Of a stretch of DNA of 64,000 bases, positions 52,898 to 62,885 are shown in pieces. The DNA is from Succinimonas amylolytica DSM 2873 (GTDB lineage Bacteria; Pseudomonadota; Gammaproteobacteria; Enterobacterales; Succinivibrionaceae). The notes beneath the pieces are model-generated. The model was not told the DNA's origin, ran no database searches, and was given only the letters and a program-made list of their open reading frames with translations. Location: NCBI RefSeq assembly GCF_000378405.1, contig NZ_KB899637.1:492050-556049 (forward strand), in the 5' to 3' direction. Positions within the stretch are counted from its first letter, which is position 1. The number at the start of each line of letters is the position of its first letter. The position numbers and the translations under genes were made by a program.

Positions 52898-53650
52898 TCA
52901 GTGCATTGCCGGAATTTTCTTGGCAATACAGGCATCGATATCGGACAGCATCTCCTTTCCGGAGTTATAGATGTCCTCTTCCGACAGCGAAATGAACCTG
53001 CCAAACTTGTGCTGGGAGCATTTGGCAGTCCGTGTCGTGCCGTTCTTCTTTACGACCGTGATATCGATGTCGTATTTGTACCCGAATTTGAGATTGGTGG
53101 AATCAATAACATCCGCTGCCAGTTCTCCGATAGTAAGCATTTTGGCAGTTGTTTTGACCATGCTGGCAGTGGAGCTTTCCTTCTGGCTCTCCTTATAGAA
53201 ATAGTCATCCCGAAGAAAGGACACCCACATCTTTTTCACCGATACGTCCACAGAGGCGATACTGTCGGGAATCGATTGTCCAAAAGCCCGGGACACATCA
53301 TTAGACAGCACCTCGGGAACCGTGGTGTCCATGACGAGATTGTTCATGCTCCTTTCAAAATTGGAGCACATGAAGCCGATGGTGACCAGCCGTCTTTCCG
53401 TTGTATCCGGATAATATGAGGCAATCCAGTGCTCTGTTCCGTCATTGATGCCGCCTTCTTCCACAAAGGGCCTCATGTCGGTTACGTGAATTTTGTCGCT
53501 GGCGGGGGCTTTTGTCTGGCTGACATTTAGGGTATACAGCTTGGAAGGAATTAATTTGCCGGAGCTGTCAGCAGTATCGGCGCAGCCATTTAAAGCGGAA
53601 CCCAGCAAAAACAGCGCGGCCGGAATAATCATTTCAATTTTCAAGGTCAT
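52898..53650 (-). CDS. Lipoprotein of unknown function
   Basis: A 250-residue lipoprotein; lipobox ALNGC (Cys23), so probably anchored in the inner or outer membrane. After the signal, SKLYTLNVSQTKAP and KIHVTDMRPFVEEGG begin a mixed fold. A YKYDIDITVVKKNGTTRTAKCSQHKF strand region (positions about 190-215) follows. I do not recognise the family. ATG overlaps the upstream stop (TAATG), so it is coupled to the DUF2846-type gene. Confidence 0.72.
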   Translation of the reverse strand: MTLKIEMIIPAALFLLGSALNGCADTADSSGKLIPSKLYTLNVSQTKAPASDKIHVTDMRPFVEEGGINDGTEHWIASYYPDTTERRLVTIGFMCSNFERSMNNLVMDTTVPEVLSNDVSRAFGQSIPDSIASVDVSVKKMWVSFLRDDYFYKESQKESSTASMVKTTAKMLTIGELAADVIDSTNLKFGYKYDIDITVVKKNGTTRTAKCSQHKFGRFISLSEEDIYNSGKEMLSDIDACIAKKIPAMH

Positions 53651-54123
53651 TACTTACGCTCCTCTGAAACTCGGTCACTCTCCTGAACCAGCTTTTTGCC
53701 ATCCTCTTCGGAGAGAATGGAAAAGGTGCCGTTGAAGTAGTTATACTCCACAAACTTGTTCTTTTTCTCCTCCGCCTTTACTCTGAAAAACAGGGATTGC
53801 TTGTCACCGCCAGTCAGTACCGCATTGGTAATCTCAAACTCGCTGGCCATCAGGCTGTGGCTGCCGACGGGAAGTGTGGTATAGTAAAAATCTCCGCTGC
53901 CGAGCTGTGCTGCCTTCTGATTGTCTATGTAGAGATCCACCGATTTGTGAGATCCTAAAAGATGCGATTCGCGTACAACATACAAACCGCCCTGACCGGC
54001 GGACGGTTCCGGAAAACTCCGGGCATATGCCGTATCAGCGGAGCTCATGCGGCTGACACATCCGGCAGTCATCATAAGAGCGCAGCAGAGCAGGGCACAT
54101 TTTTTAATCATAAGCATTTTCAT
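53650..54123 (-). CDS. DUF2846-type lipoprotein
   Basis: A 157-residue lipoprotein (lipobox TAGC, Cys22). GGLYVVRESHLLGSHKSVDLYID, then GDFYYTTLPVGSHSLMA and DKQSLFFRVKAEE, fit the DUF2846 beta-sandwich. Family role unknown, usually envelope-associated. Its stop overlaps the start of the next lipoprotein by two bases, making a two-gene operon. Confidence 0.77.
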   Translation of the reverse strand: MKMLMIKKCALLCCALMMTAGCVSRMSSADTAYARSFPEPSAGQGGLYVVRESHLLGSHKSVDLYIDNQKAAQLGSGDFYYTTLPVGSHSLMASEFEITNAVLTGGDKQSLFFRVKAEEKKNKFVEYNYFNGTFSILSEEDGKKLVQESDRVSEERK

Positions 54124-54656
54124 CCTCTAACAATTACATTCTGATTTCTGAACCGGGAAGCCTTGACACTGTCTAGTGAAGAAGTGCAGGAGATCACATT
54201 AAAACATGTGAAGCCGAAAACAGCAGGCGGCGAAATGTGCTTTCTCTTCCGGGGGCTTTTCCGGGAAACATAAAATCCAGACATAACATGCAGCAAAATA
54301 CCTCAGGGCGGGAGTGCCTTCCAGTGCGGAAGATCTATTCTGACTGCAGCAGGAACGACAGCGGCAACGACGGAGAGGCTGTTTTCTTTCCGTTCAGCCT
54401 TGCGCCGCTCATCGCTATAGCTTTAGTATAATTCGTGCTTTGGTCAGTGAATGGTAAACCTGTCACAGAATAAGCAAGGCAGGCGGCAAACAGTGATTTC
54501 CGGGTAAAAAGTGTCCCGTGCGGGGCAGGGAAACAGTGATCTCTCCGGCACTTCGTCATCCAGGGGCAGTTATTTCCGTAATTCCCGCTTCAAAAAAAAG
54601 CCCCGCATTCCGGAAACATTGCCGGGATGCGGGGCTTCTCGGGGATTATCAGAATG
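54124..54656. other. Intergenic region downstream of nrdD
   Basis: Only featureless short frames; the nrdD terminator at 54592-54637 is listed separately. No nrdG activase gene is found here. Confidence 0.55.
54592..54637 (-). terminator. Rho-independent terminator of nrdD
   Basis: AAGCCCCGCATTCCGG and CCGGGATGCGGGGCTT pair almost fully, followed on the minus strand by eight T. Confidence 0.9.
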
Positions 54657-56789
54657 TCAGAGATGCTTTACCCGTCTCTGAACCTCCTTCTGTTTTCCGT
54701 CATTGAAGGGACGGGAGTCGGGCGCTCCGAGATAGCCGCAGACTCTTCTGATTACCGAGGCCTTGCCGGGATCCTTGTTGCCGCATTTCGGACACTCAAA
54801 TCCCTTGCTGGTACAGGAGAATTCACCCTTGAAGCCGCAAATGTAGCATTCGTCAATCGGCGTGTTGGTACCGAAGTACGGCACCTTGTCATAGGTATAG
54901 TTCCAGACATCCTCAATACCTTCCGGATTGTTGCGCATATTGGGGAATTCCGCATAGCAGATAAAGCCGCCGGAGGCCAGGGCGGGATAGCCCTGCTCGA
55001 AATCGATCTTGGCATAGGGATCCACCTTGCGGTTAACGTCCAGATGGAAGCTGTTGGTGTAGTAGCCCTTGTCGGTAACGCCCGGAATTGAGCCGAACTC
55101 CCGGGAATCCAGCTTGCAGAAGCGGCTGCAGAGGTTCTCTGCCGGGGTGCTGTAGAGACTGAAGCCGTAGCCGGTTTCTGCCTTCCAGCGATCGCAGGCT
55201 TCGCGGAGATGCCGTACGATGGCCAGGCCCTTTTCCCGCAGCACTTCGTCATCAAAAATATGATGATCAGTGCCGTAGAGAGCATTAATGGTTTCGTGAA
55301 TGCCGATATAGCCCAGAGAGATGGAGGCCCGGCCGTTCTTGAAGATGTCGCTTATGCGGTCATCAGCCTTGAGCCGCACGCCGCAGGCTCCCTCCATATA
55401 GAGGATCGGTGCCACCTTGGCCTTGACGTTGTCCAGCCGGTGCACTCTTTCCATGAGCGCCCGGAAGCAGAGTTCCAGTCTCTGATCCAGGATTTCGTAG
55501 AACTTCTTCTCGTCATGCTCAGCCTCTATGCCGATGCGCGGCAGGTTGAGACTTACCACGCCGAGATTGTTGCGGCCGTCATGCTCCAGTTCGCCCTGGG
55601 CATTGCAGTACGGAGCCAGGAAGCTGCGGCAGCCCATAGGTGCCTTGAAGGAGCCGGTAACCCTGATCACCTGATCATAGTTCAGAATGTCCGGATACAT
55701 TCTCTTGCTGGAGCATTCCAAAGCGATCTGCTTGATGTCGTAGTTGGGATCCTCGGGACGGAGATTTACCCCGTCTCTGATGGCGAATACCAGCTTGGGG
55801 AATACCGCGGTCTTCTTGTTTTTGCCCAGTCCGGCAATGCGGTTCTTCAGGATGGAGGTCTGAATCAGCCGGGATTCCCAGGAGGTGCCGAGACCGAAGC
55901 CCAGGGTTACAAACGGGGTCTGGCCGTTGGCTGTGTGCAGAGTATTGATCTCGTATTCCAGAGACTGGAAGGCGTCGTAGCAGTCCTTTTCGGTGCGGGA
56001 GCGGGCAAAGCTTTCTGCCTCCGGCACCCGCCATTCCCGGGCGATCTCGAGATTCTTTTCATAGCTCTTGGTAACGTACGGAGCCAGTACCTCGTCAATA
56101 CGGTTAATGGTGGTGCCGCCGTAGATGTGGCTGGCTACCTGGGCGATGATCTGGGCTGTTACCGCGGTGGCAGTGAGAATGGAGTGCGGAGTTTCAATTT
56201 CGGCATTGCCCATCTTGAAGCCGTTAGTCAGCATCTCCCGGAGATCAATAAGCATGCAGTTGAACATCGGGAAGAGGGGAGAGTAGTCCAGATCGTGGAA
56301 GTGGATCTCGCCTTTCTCGTGCGCCTCCACAATGTCCTGCGGGAGCATGTGGGTTTTGGCGTAGTGCTTGGCCACAATGCCGGCCAGGAGATCCCGCTGT
56401 GTCGGGATGACACGGCTGTCCTTGTTGGCGTTTTCGTTGAGGATGTCGGGGTTGTTCTGCTCGATGAGGCTTTCGATATCCTGGATCAGCTTGCTGTGCT
56501 TTTCGCGGATGCGATCCCGGTCATGACGGTACTCGATGTAGGCACGGGCCACCTGCTTGTACTTGGTGTCCATGAGACGGTTTTCCACCATGGTCTGCAC
56601 CTTGGCGATGTCCACCGAGGTCAGTCCCTTGATTTTGCTGTAGATGAACTTCTCAACCTCGACACAGAGAGCCAGGTCTCTGAGACCGCAGGCATCACAC
56701 GCCTTGGATACAGCTTTAACGATGCGATTACCATCGTAGGGAACCATACTGCCGTCCCTTTTGATAATTACGATCTGGGATGCTTCCAC
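54657..56789 (-). CDS. nrdD: Anaerobic ribonucleoside-triphosphate reductase
   Basis: A class III reductase of 710 residues. An N-terminal ATP-cone (VIIKRDGSMVPYDGNRIVKAV) gives allosteric control. Catalytic and radical motifs include GRNNLGVVSLNLPRIG and the C-terminal RRVCGYLGAP, with the glycyl-radical Gly; a zinc site CYICG/CPKCG lies just before it. It makes deoxynucleotides without oxygen and needs the NrdG activase, which is not encoded in this window. GTG 56789 is preferred because GGAG lies seven bases upstream; TTG 56795 is too close to it. FNR- and NrdR-like sites lie upstream. Confidence 0.96.
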   Translation of the reverse strand: MEASQIVIIKRDGSMVPYDGNRIVKAVSKACDACGLRDLALCVEVEKFIYSKIKGLTSVDIAKVQTMVENRLMDTKYKQVARAYIEYRHDRDRIREKHSKLIQDIESLIEQNNPDILNENANKDSRVIPTQRDLLAGIVAKHYAKTHMLPQDIVEAHEKGEIHFHDLDYSPLFPMFNCMLIDLREMLTNGFKMGNAEIETPHSILTATAVTAQIIAQVASHIYGGTTINRIDEVLAPYVTKSYEKNLEIAREWRVPEAESFARSRTEKDCYDAFQSLEYEINTLHTANGQTPFVTLGFGLGTSWESRLIQTSILKNRIAGLGKNKKTAVFPKLVFAIRDGVNLRPEDPNYDIKQIALECSSKRMYPDILNYDQVIRVTGSFKAPMGCRSFLAPYCNAQGELEHDGRNNLGVVSLNLPRIGIEAEHDEKKFYEILDQRLELCFRALMERVHRLDNVKAKVAPILYMEGACGVRLKADDRISDIFKNGRASISLGYIGIHETINALYGTDHHIFDDEVLREKGLAIVRHLREACDRWKAETGYGFSLYSTPAENLCSRFCKLDSREFGSIPGVTDKGYYTNSFHLDVNRKVDPYAKIDFEQGYPALASGGFICYAEFPNMRNNPEGIEDVWNYTYDKVPYFGTNTPIDECYICGFKGEFSCTSKGFECPKCGNKDPGKASVIRRVCGYLGAPDSRPFNDGKQKEVQRRVKHL

Positions 56790-57026
56790 AATCAAACTCC
56801 GTTTTACTGCATATTGTTATTTTCAGGGCTTCCGGCCAGTTCGGAAAATCGTTCGGGTGAACCTTCCTGGGCCGTGCTGTCTCCGGCGGGGCAGCGGCGT
56901 GCCGGCCGGAGATCCTGTAATTTTTGGGGAAAGGGCGAGTTCCGTTTCCCCTGCGAGAGCAAATTTAACTACAAAAAAATGAACTCGTAAATAGGCAACC
57001 AGGAAAATTTAAAATTGTTAAATTAA

Positions 57027-57040
57027 TTGACGCAGATCAA
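57027..57040. promoter_or_regulatory. FNR-like site upstream of nrdD
   Basis: TTGACGCAGATCAA matches the FNR consensus TTGAT-N4-ATCAA at nine of ten positions. It lies about 240 bases before the nrdD start, suiting an anaerobic gene. Confidence 0.65.
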
Positions 57041-57115
57041 GGAATTTTCTAAAAATGAATGCGGAGTGTTATGAAATCTAGCTCTAAACGGTTTTTCACA
57101 GATTGGTTGCATAAG

Positions 57116-57130
57116 CACCATATACAGTGC
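57116..57130. promoter_or_regulatory. NrdR-like box 1
   Basis: CACCATATACAGTGC, with the C-ATAT-G core shared by NrdR boxes. Confidence 0.55.
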
Positions 57131-57157
57131 TATTTTTGAAAAACTGTGCAAAAATAT

Positions 57158-57172
57158 CACTATATCTAGTAG
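57158..57172. promoter_or_regulatory. NrdR-like box 2
   Basis: CACTATATCTAGTAG, starting 42 bases after the first box, about four helical turns. NrdR usually binds tandem boxes on one face of the helix. Confidence 0.55.
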
Positions 57173-57674
57173 TAGCAAAAATAGTATTAACAAGATAAAA
57201 AATAGCTGTAAAATAAGCGGTTTTAAATTGATGATAAAAGCATCAGTTTCAGAATCCGTGTGTTTCGCAGTTTGCCGCCTTTTTAGAAATTTTTATAGCA
57301 ATAATGAACAGTCATTAGGGTATTGTCTGACGGACTGATGCCGGCTGCCTCCGGGGTGTGGATTAGTGTTGGGGAAAACTTTTTAGCCGTTTATAGCATG
57401 GCAAATATTTTTTTTCAAAATGCTTCCCGGGCCTCATGTGATCTTCCCCAAAAAACGGATCCGTTCGGCCGTGCTTTCATGTTTTTCCGGTTCTTCGGTC
57501 ATTTTTTGGGTAACGGCGGCGATTCCGGGGACTTTTCCTGCCTCCGCCGCAGTTCTGACTTATAATAGCCGCCGGAAAGCTTCCGGGGATACCCGGACTT
57601 CCCTGTACCGTGCGGTGCCCGGAGTCTGATGTGTGCCGGACAGTTCCGCTGTTTTAAATGAGAGGTTTTCAGAT

Positions 57675-58481
57675 ATGAACAGGCGTTTTCCCTGCAGGGT
57701 GGCTGATAAATCCTGTCTGCGGCTGCTCCTGCCGCTGGTGCTTTTTTCCGGAGTTTTTGCGGGGATCGGCGCTGCACTGGGTGAGGCCTTATCCGCAGCG
57801 GAATCAGTGCCGGAGGAGCGCCTTCCGGTTCCGGAAAAGCGGCAGGAGGTTCCCGTACGGTATCTCGGCGGCTTTAATGCTGCGGACTATCCTTTTGTTT
57901 CTCCCCGGGCCGGGGAGACTCATGCTATGAGACGGTTCAGCCGGGTCTGCTACGGAGCTCCGGATCGTTCACCTGCCGGCTATCTCTGCCGGAATCCCCG
58001 TCTTCTGGCCCTGGAGCGGGAGATTCTGGTGCGCATGCATCGGGATCCCGAAATTGCCGCCTTTCTGAACGGTGGGATGGTATTCCGGGAGTCCTTTTAC
58101 TCCTGCATGGCCGAGGAGCATCCCGGAAGGTGTCTGGAGTATACCCTGCTGATGGCCCTTTCCCGGGAGCAGATAAAAGGGCGGGAGACCGTGTTTCAGG
58201 ATGTCTCCTACGAATGCGAGGGAGGCACGGGGCTCCGGGTGCGCTACTATGATACGGAAATGCCGTCTTTGCGGGTATGCTTCAGTGAGGATCCCGCCTG
58301 TCCGGAGAGCGCCGGGGACATCCTCTTTCTTTTTCCGGGCAACCGGGGACGCTTCTTTTCTGACGGCAGTGCCCGCGATAACGGCTTTCGCGATCCGGAA
58401 AAGCTTTATCCTCTGAGAAACGGTGTCCGCTTTGAGAGATCGCCCGGGGTGGCTTTGCACTGCACGGCAGGGCAGGACTGA
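57675..58481 (+). CDS. Secreted cysteine-rich hypothetical protein
   Basis: A 268-residue product with an N-terminal hydrophobic segment (about 14-33), a signal peptide or anchor. The mature region is rich in cysteine: VCYGAP, LCRNP, SCMAEEHPGRC, ECEGG, VCFSEDPACP and HCTAGQ, suggesting disulfide bonds in the periplasm. No known domain recognised. ATG 57675 is used; an upstream in-frame ATG at 57633 adds a poor N-terminus. A bidirectional terminator follows. Confidence 0.7.
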   Translation: MNRRFPCRVADKSCLRLLLPLVLFSGVFAGIGAALGEALSAAESVPEERLPVPEKRQEVPVRYLGGFNAADYPFVSPRAGETHAMRRFSRVCYGAPDRSPAGYLCRNPRLLALEREILVRMHRDPEIAAFLNGGMVFRESFYSCMAEEHPGRCLEYTLLMALSREQIKGRETVFQDVSYECEGGTGLRVRYYDTEMPSLRVCFSEDPACPESAGDILFLFPGNRGRFFSDGSARDNGFRDPEKLYPLRNGVRFERSPGVALHCTAGQD

Positions 58482-58520
58482 ACCGGAATACCCTGCGGAG
58501 GGGGGAGAAGGCAAAAATAA

Positions 58521-58550
58521 AAAACACCGGTCATTTCTGCCGGTGTTTTA
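58521..58550. terminator. Bidirectional terminator between the secreted protein and the chemoreceptor
   Basis: AAAACACCGG and CCGGTGTTTT pair around a short loop, flanked by A and T on both sides. Confidence 0.85.
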
Positions 58551-58567
58551 AGCGTGCGGAACGTAAC

Positions 58568-60187
58568 TCAGACCTGGAACTTTTCGATATTTTCGTTCAT
58601 GCTGCAGGAGATCTGATGCACCAGGTCCGATATTTCCAGTGAGCTGTCTGCATTTTCCTTGGCGCTGGCCGTCAGATCGGCAACCAGCTTGAGCCGCTGC
58701 GAGATTTCATAGCTGGTGGCGGTCTGCTGTTCGGTAGCCACGGCAATCTGCGAGATCTGCTGGTGCACCTCTTCCACTGAGCGGTCAATTTCGCTGAGGC
58801 TCTTTTCGATGTCGGACGAGCTTTCCACAATGACATTCATCTTGCTGTAGTTTTCGTCCATGGCGGTGTTAGCCCGCTTCTCCAGAGTCTGAATAGCGGA
58901 AATCATGGAGCCGATTTCCTTGGTTGATTCCGAGGTTCTGTTGGCCAGAGAGCGGATCTCGTCGGCCACTACCGCAAAGCCCCGGCCGTATTCCCCGGCT
59001 CTGGCGGCCTCGATGGCGGCGTTAAGAGCCAGAAGATTGGTTTGCTCGGCAATCTGCTCGATGGTTTCGATAATGCCGCTGATTTTCTGGATCTGCTCGC
59101 CCAGCATCCGGATCAGGTTGAAGCTTTCGCTGGTGGCTACGCTGTATTCGCGGATCCGGTTGATTATCTGCTGCACCTTTTCAACATCGGTGTTTACCAG
59201 GTTCTGGGTTGCCGAAGAGGACTCCGAGGCCATGATACACTTCTTTGCAATGTTATTGGCTGTGGAGGCAATCTCGCTGCTTGATGAGGAGACCCCGGAT
59301 ACCGCCTCCATGATTTTGGCGTTGTTTTCTGCGAGAACCGTACTGTTGTCCTTGAGAGAACCGGAGTTGTCCAGAAGGGAGCCGGCGGTTTCATGAATGT
59401 GGGAGAGCAGTCCCTTGATGGCATCCACCATCTGCCCGAAATGCACGGAGAGGTCTCCGATTTCGTCATTGCCGATTCTCTGAATCTCAATGGTCAGATC
59501 ACCCCGGGCTACGTGTCTTGATTCCCGGGAGAGAATCGCTACCGGACGCACGATGGATCTGCCGATGATGTACAGCACGCTGCCCAGAATGATAACTGAC
59601 AGTATACCGATGACGTAGAGCCAGAAGGGATTGCAGCTCTCCAGGGAGTTTTTTTCGTACTCATCGGAATAGTCAGAGGCGATCTTTATCAGTTTGGCAA
59701 CCCGGTCATCAATGTTGTCTCCTATGGGTGCCAGGTATTTCTGGATGGCCAGATAGCCCTCGCGGGGATTTCCTTCGTCGGTCAGCTTGTATACGATATC
59801 CTTAGCCTTGTCATACTCGGTGAGGTTGTACTCCATGCTCTTTACCAGCTCGAGGCATTCATTCCTTTCCTCGCAGGATGCTCTGATGGCCTCGATGGTT
59901 TTGTTATACCTTTCTCTGTTGGTAATATAGGCTTTTCTCATGCCGGTGCGTTCTTCGGCAGTTACTGTCATCGGATACTTGATGGCGCTTATGCGGAGTT
60001 CCTTGAACAGTCCCTCGGCATGGCGGGCGTGATCCACAAAGTCAACGCTGTTCCCGAGAGCGGGGATGGTTTTCTCGATTTTCCCCAGTTTTAGTATGGA
60101 CAGTGAAATCAGCAGAAACAGCACCATAATTGCCAGAAATCCGATAATAAGAAGCCGGCGGACGATTGTTATATTCTTTAAGTTCAT
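58568..60187 (-). CDS. Methyl-accepting chemotaxis protein
   Basis: A 539-residue receptor: TM1 (about 11-31), a roughly 150-residue periplasmic helical sensor, TM2 (about 186-206), HAMP, then the coiled-coil signalling domain. The hairpin tip has [24 protein letters not shown] with [21 protein letters not shown], the classical MCP core, positions given as about 400-450. There is no C-terminal pentapeptide for CheR tethering (ends EKFQV). Start ATG 60187 follows GGAAGA; an upstream extension to 60238 looks spurious. Ligand unknown. Confidence 0.92.
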   Translation of the reverse strand: MNLKNITIVRRLLIIGFLAIMVLFLLISLSILKLGKIEKTIPALGNSVDFVDHARHAEGLFKELRISAIKYPMTVTAEERTGMRKAYITNRERYNKTIEAIRASCEERNECLELVKSMEYNLTEYDKAKDIVYKLTDEGNPREGYLAIQKYLAPIGDNIDDRVAKLIKIASDYSDEYEKNSLESCNPFWLYVIGILSVIILGSVLYIIGRSIVRPVAILSRESRHVARGDLTIEIQRIGNDEIGDLSVHFGQMVDAIKGLLSHIHETAGSLLDNSGSLKDNSTVLAENNAKIMEAVSGVSSSSSEIASTANNIAKKCIMASESSSATQNLVNTDVEKVQQIINRIREYSVATSESFNLIRMLGEQIQKISGIIETIEQIAEQTNLLALNAAIEAARAGEYGRGFAVVADEIRSLANRTSESTKEIGSMISAIQTLEKRANTAMDENYSKMNVIVESSSDIEKSLSEIDRSVEEVHQQISQIAVATEQQTATSYEISQRLKLVADLTASAKENADSSLEISDLVHQISCSMNENIEKFQV

Positions 60188-60537
60188 TGAAGATCTTCCT
60201 GATAAAACATGAAGAAGACACCTGACGGACAGAAGCAAAACAGGGATCCGTTTATATTCTCCTGAACCGTTCCGGGGATGCTGTCATATCCTTGTCAGCA
60301 ATGTTAGGTTACAATGTGCAGAAATGCAGATCTGAGCACTGAATTCTGCCATGCCCCAAAATGGACTGAAAATGCCCTTTCTCTTATTTTATGCATGAGC
60401 AGTTATTTTTGATATTATCGGGTGCATAAAATGTTTGATAGCTCATGTTTATGATTGTTGCGGCTTGTTTCCGGAGATCCGGAGGAAGGCTGGCAGGGTG
60501 GCGGGCTGAGACCTCCGGCGTTTTTTAGGGTGCATAT
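60188..60537. other. Divergent region between chemoreceptor and yigZ
   Basis: About 350 bases with no gene. No flagellar sigma-28 pattern was found before the chemoreceptor. Confidence 0.5.
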
Positions 60538-61164
60538 ATGACCGAAATGGAGCTTTTTATCCCCAGTATGGATCCGGGTGATCTCAGGCGCCGGGAGCTT
60601 TCAGTTAAAAAAAGCCGTTTTATCGCCAGTGCCGGCCATACCCCGGGGGAGGAGGCGGTGCTGAGCTTTATCGGGAGATGCCGGGCGGATTTTCCGGATG
60701 CCCGGCATCACTGCTTTGCCTTCAATGCGGGAAGAGGTGACAGCACCGCTTTTCTGGGTGCTTCCGATGACGGAGAGCCCCGGGGAACCGCGGGAAGGCC
60801 GATGCTGAACATTCTGGCACATTCCGGTATCGGGGAGCTGACCGTAGTGGTCAGCAGATATTTCGGCGGGACTCTTCTGGGAACCGGCGGTTTAACGCGG
60901 GCCTATCAGGACAGTATCCGGGAGGTGCTCCGGGATCTTCCGCTGAAAAAATACGAACCTGAGACTGTACTCCGGATTTCCGCAGGGGCGGCAGTTCTTA
61001 ATGCCGTGCTGCTTCTGGTCCGGAGATCCGGAGGAACGGTTCAGGAAATGTCCTTTCCGGACGAAAGGGCCGTGCTGGCAGTTTCCCTCCCGGACCGGAA
61101 TGCCGTGGGATTTATACGGGAGCTCCCGGGGCTCCGGGATGCCGTGATTCTGGAGCGCTCCTGA
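60538..61164 (+). CDS. yigZ: IMPACT/YigZ-family protein
   Basis: A 208-residue protein. KKSRFIASAGHTPGEEAVLSF, DARHHCFAF, GEPRGTAGRPMLN and VVVSRYFGGTLLGTGGLTRAY are hallmarks of the UPF0029 IMPACT N-domain; the C-terminal region (DUF1949-like ferredoxin fold) follows. Role in E. coli unclear, perhaps linked to translation. AGGGTG precedes ATG 60538. Confidence 0.92.
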   Translation: MTEMELFIPSMDPGDLRRRELSVKKSRFIASAGHTPGEEAVLSFIGRCRADFPDARHHCFAFNAGRGDSTAFLGASDDGEPRGTAGRPMLNILAHSGIGELTVVVSRYFGGTLLGTGGLTRAYQDSIREVLRDLPLKKYEPETVLRISAGAAVLNAVLLLVRRSGGTVQEMSFPDERAVLAVSLPDRNAVGFIRELPGLRDAVILERS

Positions 61165-61201
61165 CAGCATGCCCGGGGGCATCACCGGACTCAAAACAAA
61201 A

Positions 61202-61230
61202 GGTCCCGCTCTGATAATCAGAGCAGGACC
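61202..61230 (-). terminator. Rho-independent terminator of rpiA
   Basis: GGTCCCGCTCTGA and TCAGAGCAGGACC form a stem; the minus strand follows with TTTTGTTTT. It may also stop yigZ transcription. Confidence 0.8.
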
Positions 61231-61276
61231 GTTCAGGTGCGGTCCTCCGGATTTTCGGAGCAGCGCCGGATCTTTA

Positions 61277-61939
61277 TCAGGATTTTTCGGAAACCCGGAC
61301 GCCGTCCTCGGTTCCTACAATGAGAACATCGGCGCCTCTTTTGGAGAAGAGGCCCACAGTTACCACTCCGGGAATGGCATTAATTTCCTTTTCCAGGGCT
61401 CCGGGATTGACAATGCGGAGATCGTGCACATCAAGAATCTGGTTGCCGTTGTCGGTAGTGCAGTCCTTTCTCCATACCGGATTTCCGCCCAGCTTTTTCA
61501 GCTCCCGGGCCACGTATTCCCGGGCCATGGGAATAACTTCCACCGGCAGGGGAAAGGCGCCCAGCACGTCTACAGTCTTGGTGTCGTCTACAATGCAGAC
61601 AAACTTCCGGGCTACGGCGGCCACAATTTTCTCCCGGGTGAGAGCCGCACCGCCGCCTTTGATCATCTCAAGGGCCGGATTGATTTCATCGGCACCGTCC
61701 ACATAGATGTCAAAATGATCCACCTCGTTAAGATCCAGTACCGGGATTCCCATCTTCTGAAGTCTGGCGGTAGAGGCCTGGGAACTGGAGACGGCGCCCC
61801 GGATTCGGCTTTTGATTGCCTCCAGACCGTCTATGAAAAAGTTAACGGTAGAACCGGTTCCCACTCCGAGAACGGCGTTCTCCTCAACGTATTTCAGGGC
61901 TTCTCTGGCGGCATGCTGTTTTTTGGTATTCTGGCTCAT
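61277..61939 (-). CDS. rpiA: Ribose-5-phosphate isomerase A
   Basis: A 220-residue pentose-phosphate pathway enzyme interconverting ribose-5-phosphate and ribulose-5-phosphate. [23 protein letters not shown] and [12 protein letters not shown] are the substrate-binding and catalytic loops, with the acidic pair in DGADE. The end, [15 protein letters not shown], is the RpiA C-terminus. Length and gene order next to fau/ssrS/zapA match gammaproteobacteria. Confidence 0.97.
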   Translation of the reverse strand: MSQNTKKQHAAREALKYVEENAVLGVGTGSTVNFFIDGLEAIKSRIRGAVSSSQASTARLQKMGIPVLDLNEVDHFDIYVDGADEINPALEMIKGGGAALTREKIVAAVARKFVCIVDDTKTVDVLGAFPLPVEVIPMAREYVARELKKLGGNPVWRKDCTTDNGNQILDVHDLRIVNPGALEKEINAIPGVVTVGLFSKRGADVLIVGTEDGVRVSEKS

Positions 61940-62132
61940 GGGTATTTTCTGTTCCTGGATGGTTTATGGACAGGTGCATTATACGCCGGAGAAGAAAATT
62001 GACAATACACAGATTTGATTTTAGAACTGTGATGAAGTGCAAAATCATGAAAATGATTTTGCAGGGCGCCAGAAAAAACGGCATTTAGGGGCCGGGAGAC
62101 CGGAGAAAAAATGACGCGAGGATGAGAAAAAA

Positions 62133-62160
62133 ACAAAGAAGGCGATCCTTCAGGACCGCC
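62133..62160 (-). terminator. Rho-independent terminator of fau
   Basis: GGCGATCC (62141-62148) and GGACCGCC (62153-62160) pair around TTCA; the minus strand ends in a T-rich tract. Confidence 0.75.
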
Positions 62161-62178
62161 CTCCGCCAGTGTCCGGAA

Positions 62179-62802
62179 TTACGGACGGGGTTTTCCGGCC
62201 GGTTCCCGGATGTTCTTTTCAAAAATAATGTCCCGGGTGGGGGTGATGATCTCCGGCAGCGGCACGTCCCAGATTTCAGTGGGGAGGCTTTCCACCTCCT
62301 GGATGTCCAGAGCCAGTCCTACCGGAAACGGTCCCTCGCCTGTCTGATTGTAGATCTGCAGGGTGCGGTCGTAATAGCCGCCGCCCATGCCGAGACGGTT
62401 TCCGTTGGAGTCATAGGCTACCAGGGGGGTACACATGATGTCGATGCGGTTCAGCGGAATAACATTTCTGACATCAAGCTCCGGCTCGGGGATACCGTAT
62501 TTGTTGTTTACCATGACGGTGTTCTTGTCATAGTTCAGAAACAGCAAATGTCCCTTGGAGAAGGGATGCAGCACCGGAAGGGCAACCCGGATATTGTTGT
62601 TGAGACACCAGTTAATTACTCCGGCGGTGTCAATCTCGCCGTCAACGCTCATGTACAGGGCAATGCAGGAGGCTCTGTTAATGCGCTCATGATGCATAAA
62701 ACGGTCAACCAGCTGGGCTGAGTAGTGAGCATGCTGTTCGGGAGTAATGGTTTTACGCAGGTCGCGGATTTTCTGACGCAGAAGAGGACGTGATGTAGGC
62801 AT
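62179..62802 (-). CDS. fau: 5-formyltetrahydrofolate cyclo-ligase
   Basis: A 207-residue folate enzyme converting 5-formyl-THF to 5,10-methenyl-THF with ATP. MGMGGGYYDR near residue 140 (GMGGGYYD) is the phosphate loop, preceded by IDIMCTPLVAYDSNGNRLG. In E. coli (ygfA) it is co-transcribed with 6S RNA; here a terminator lies between them. Start ATG 62802. Confidence 0.95.
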   Translation of the reverse strand: MPTSRPLLRQKIRDLRKTITPEQHAHYSAQLVDRFMHHERINRASCIALYMSVDGEIDTAGVINWCLNNNIRVALPVLHPFSKGHLLFLNYDKNTVMVNNKYGIPEPELDVRNVIPLNRIDIMCTPLVAYDSNGNRLGMGGGYYDRTLQIYNQTGEGPFPVGLALDIQEVESLPTEIWDVPLPEIITPTRDIIFEKNIREPAGKPRP

Positions 62803-62836
62803 ATTGTTTTACAGCTAAAAAGTTACGGGTATTAAA

Positions 62837-62859
62837 AAAGGCAGGTCAGACCTGCCTTT
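62837..62859 (-). terminator. Terminator between ssrS and fau
   Basis: GGCAGGTC and GACCTGCC form a perfect eight-base stem; the minus strand then has TTTTTT. Confidence 0.75.
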
Positions 62860-62885
62860 CAGAATAATCAATCACACCAGACTCC

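Larger units (their letters stand above)
56790..57674. promoter_or_regulatory. nrdD upstream region with regulatory sites
   Basis: An AT-rich stretch of about 880 bases holding the FNR-like site and two NrdR-like boxes, listed separately. A short open frame at 57323-57565 (+) lacks motifs and is not supported. Confidence 0.6.

Noticed and set aside
55209-56990. 593-codon open frame antisense to nrdD
   Set aside because: nrdD is conserved along its entire length; the antisense product has no motif and no ribosome-binding site.
57323-57565. 80-codon open frame upstream of the secreted protein gene
   Set aside because: Composition and lack of SD argue against coding.
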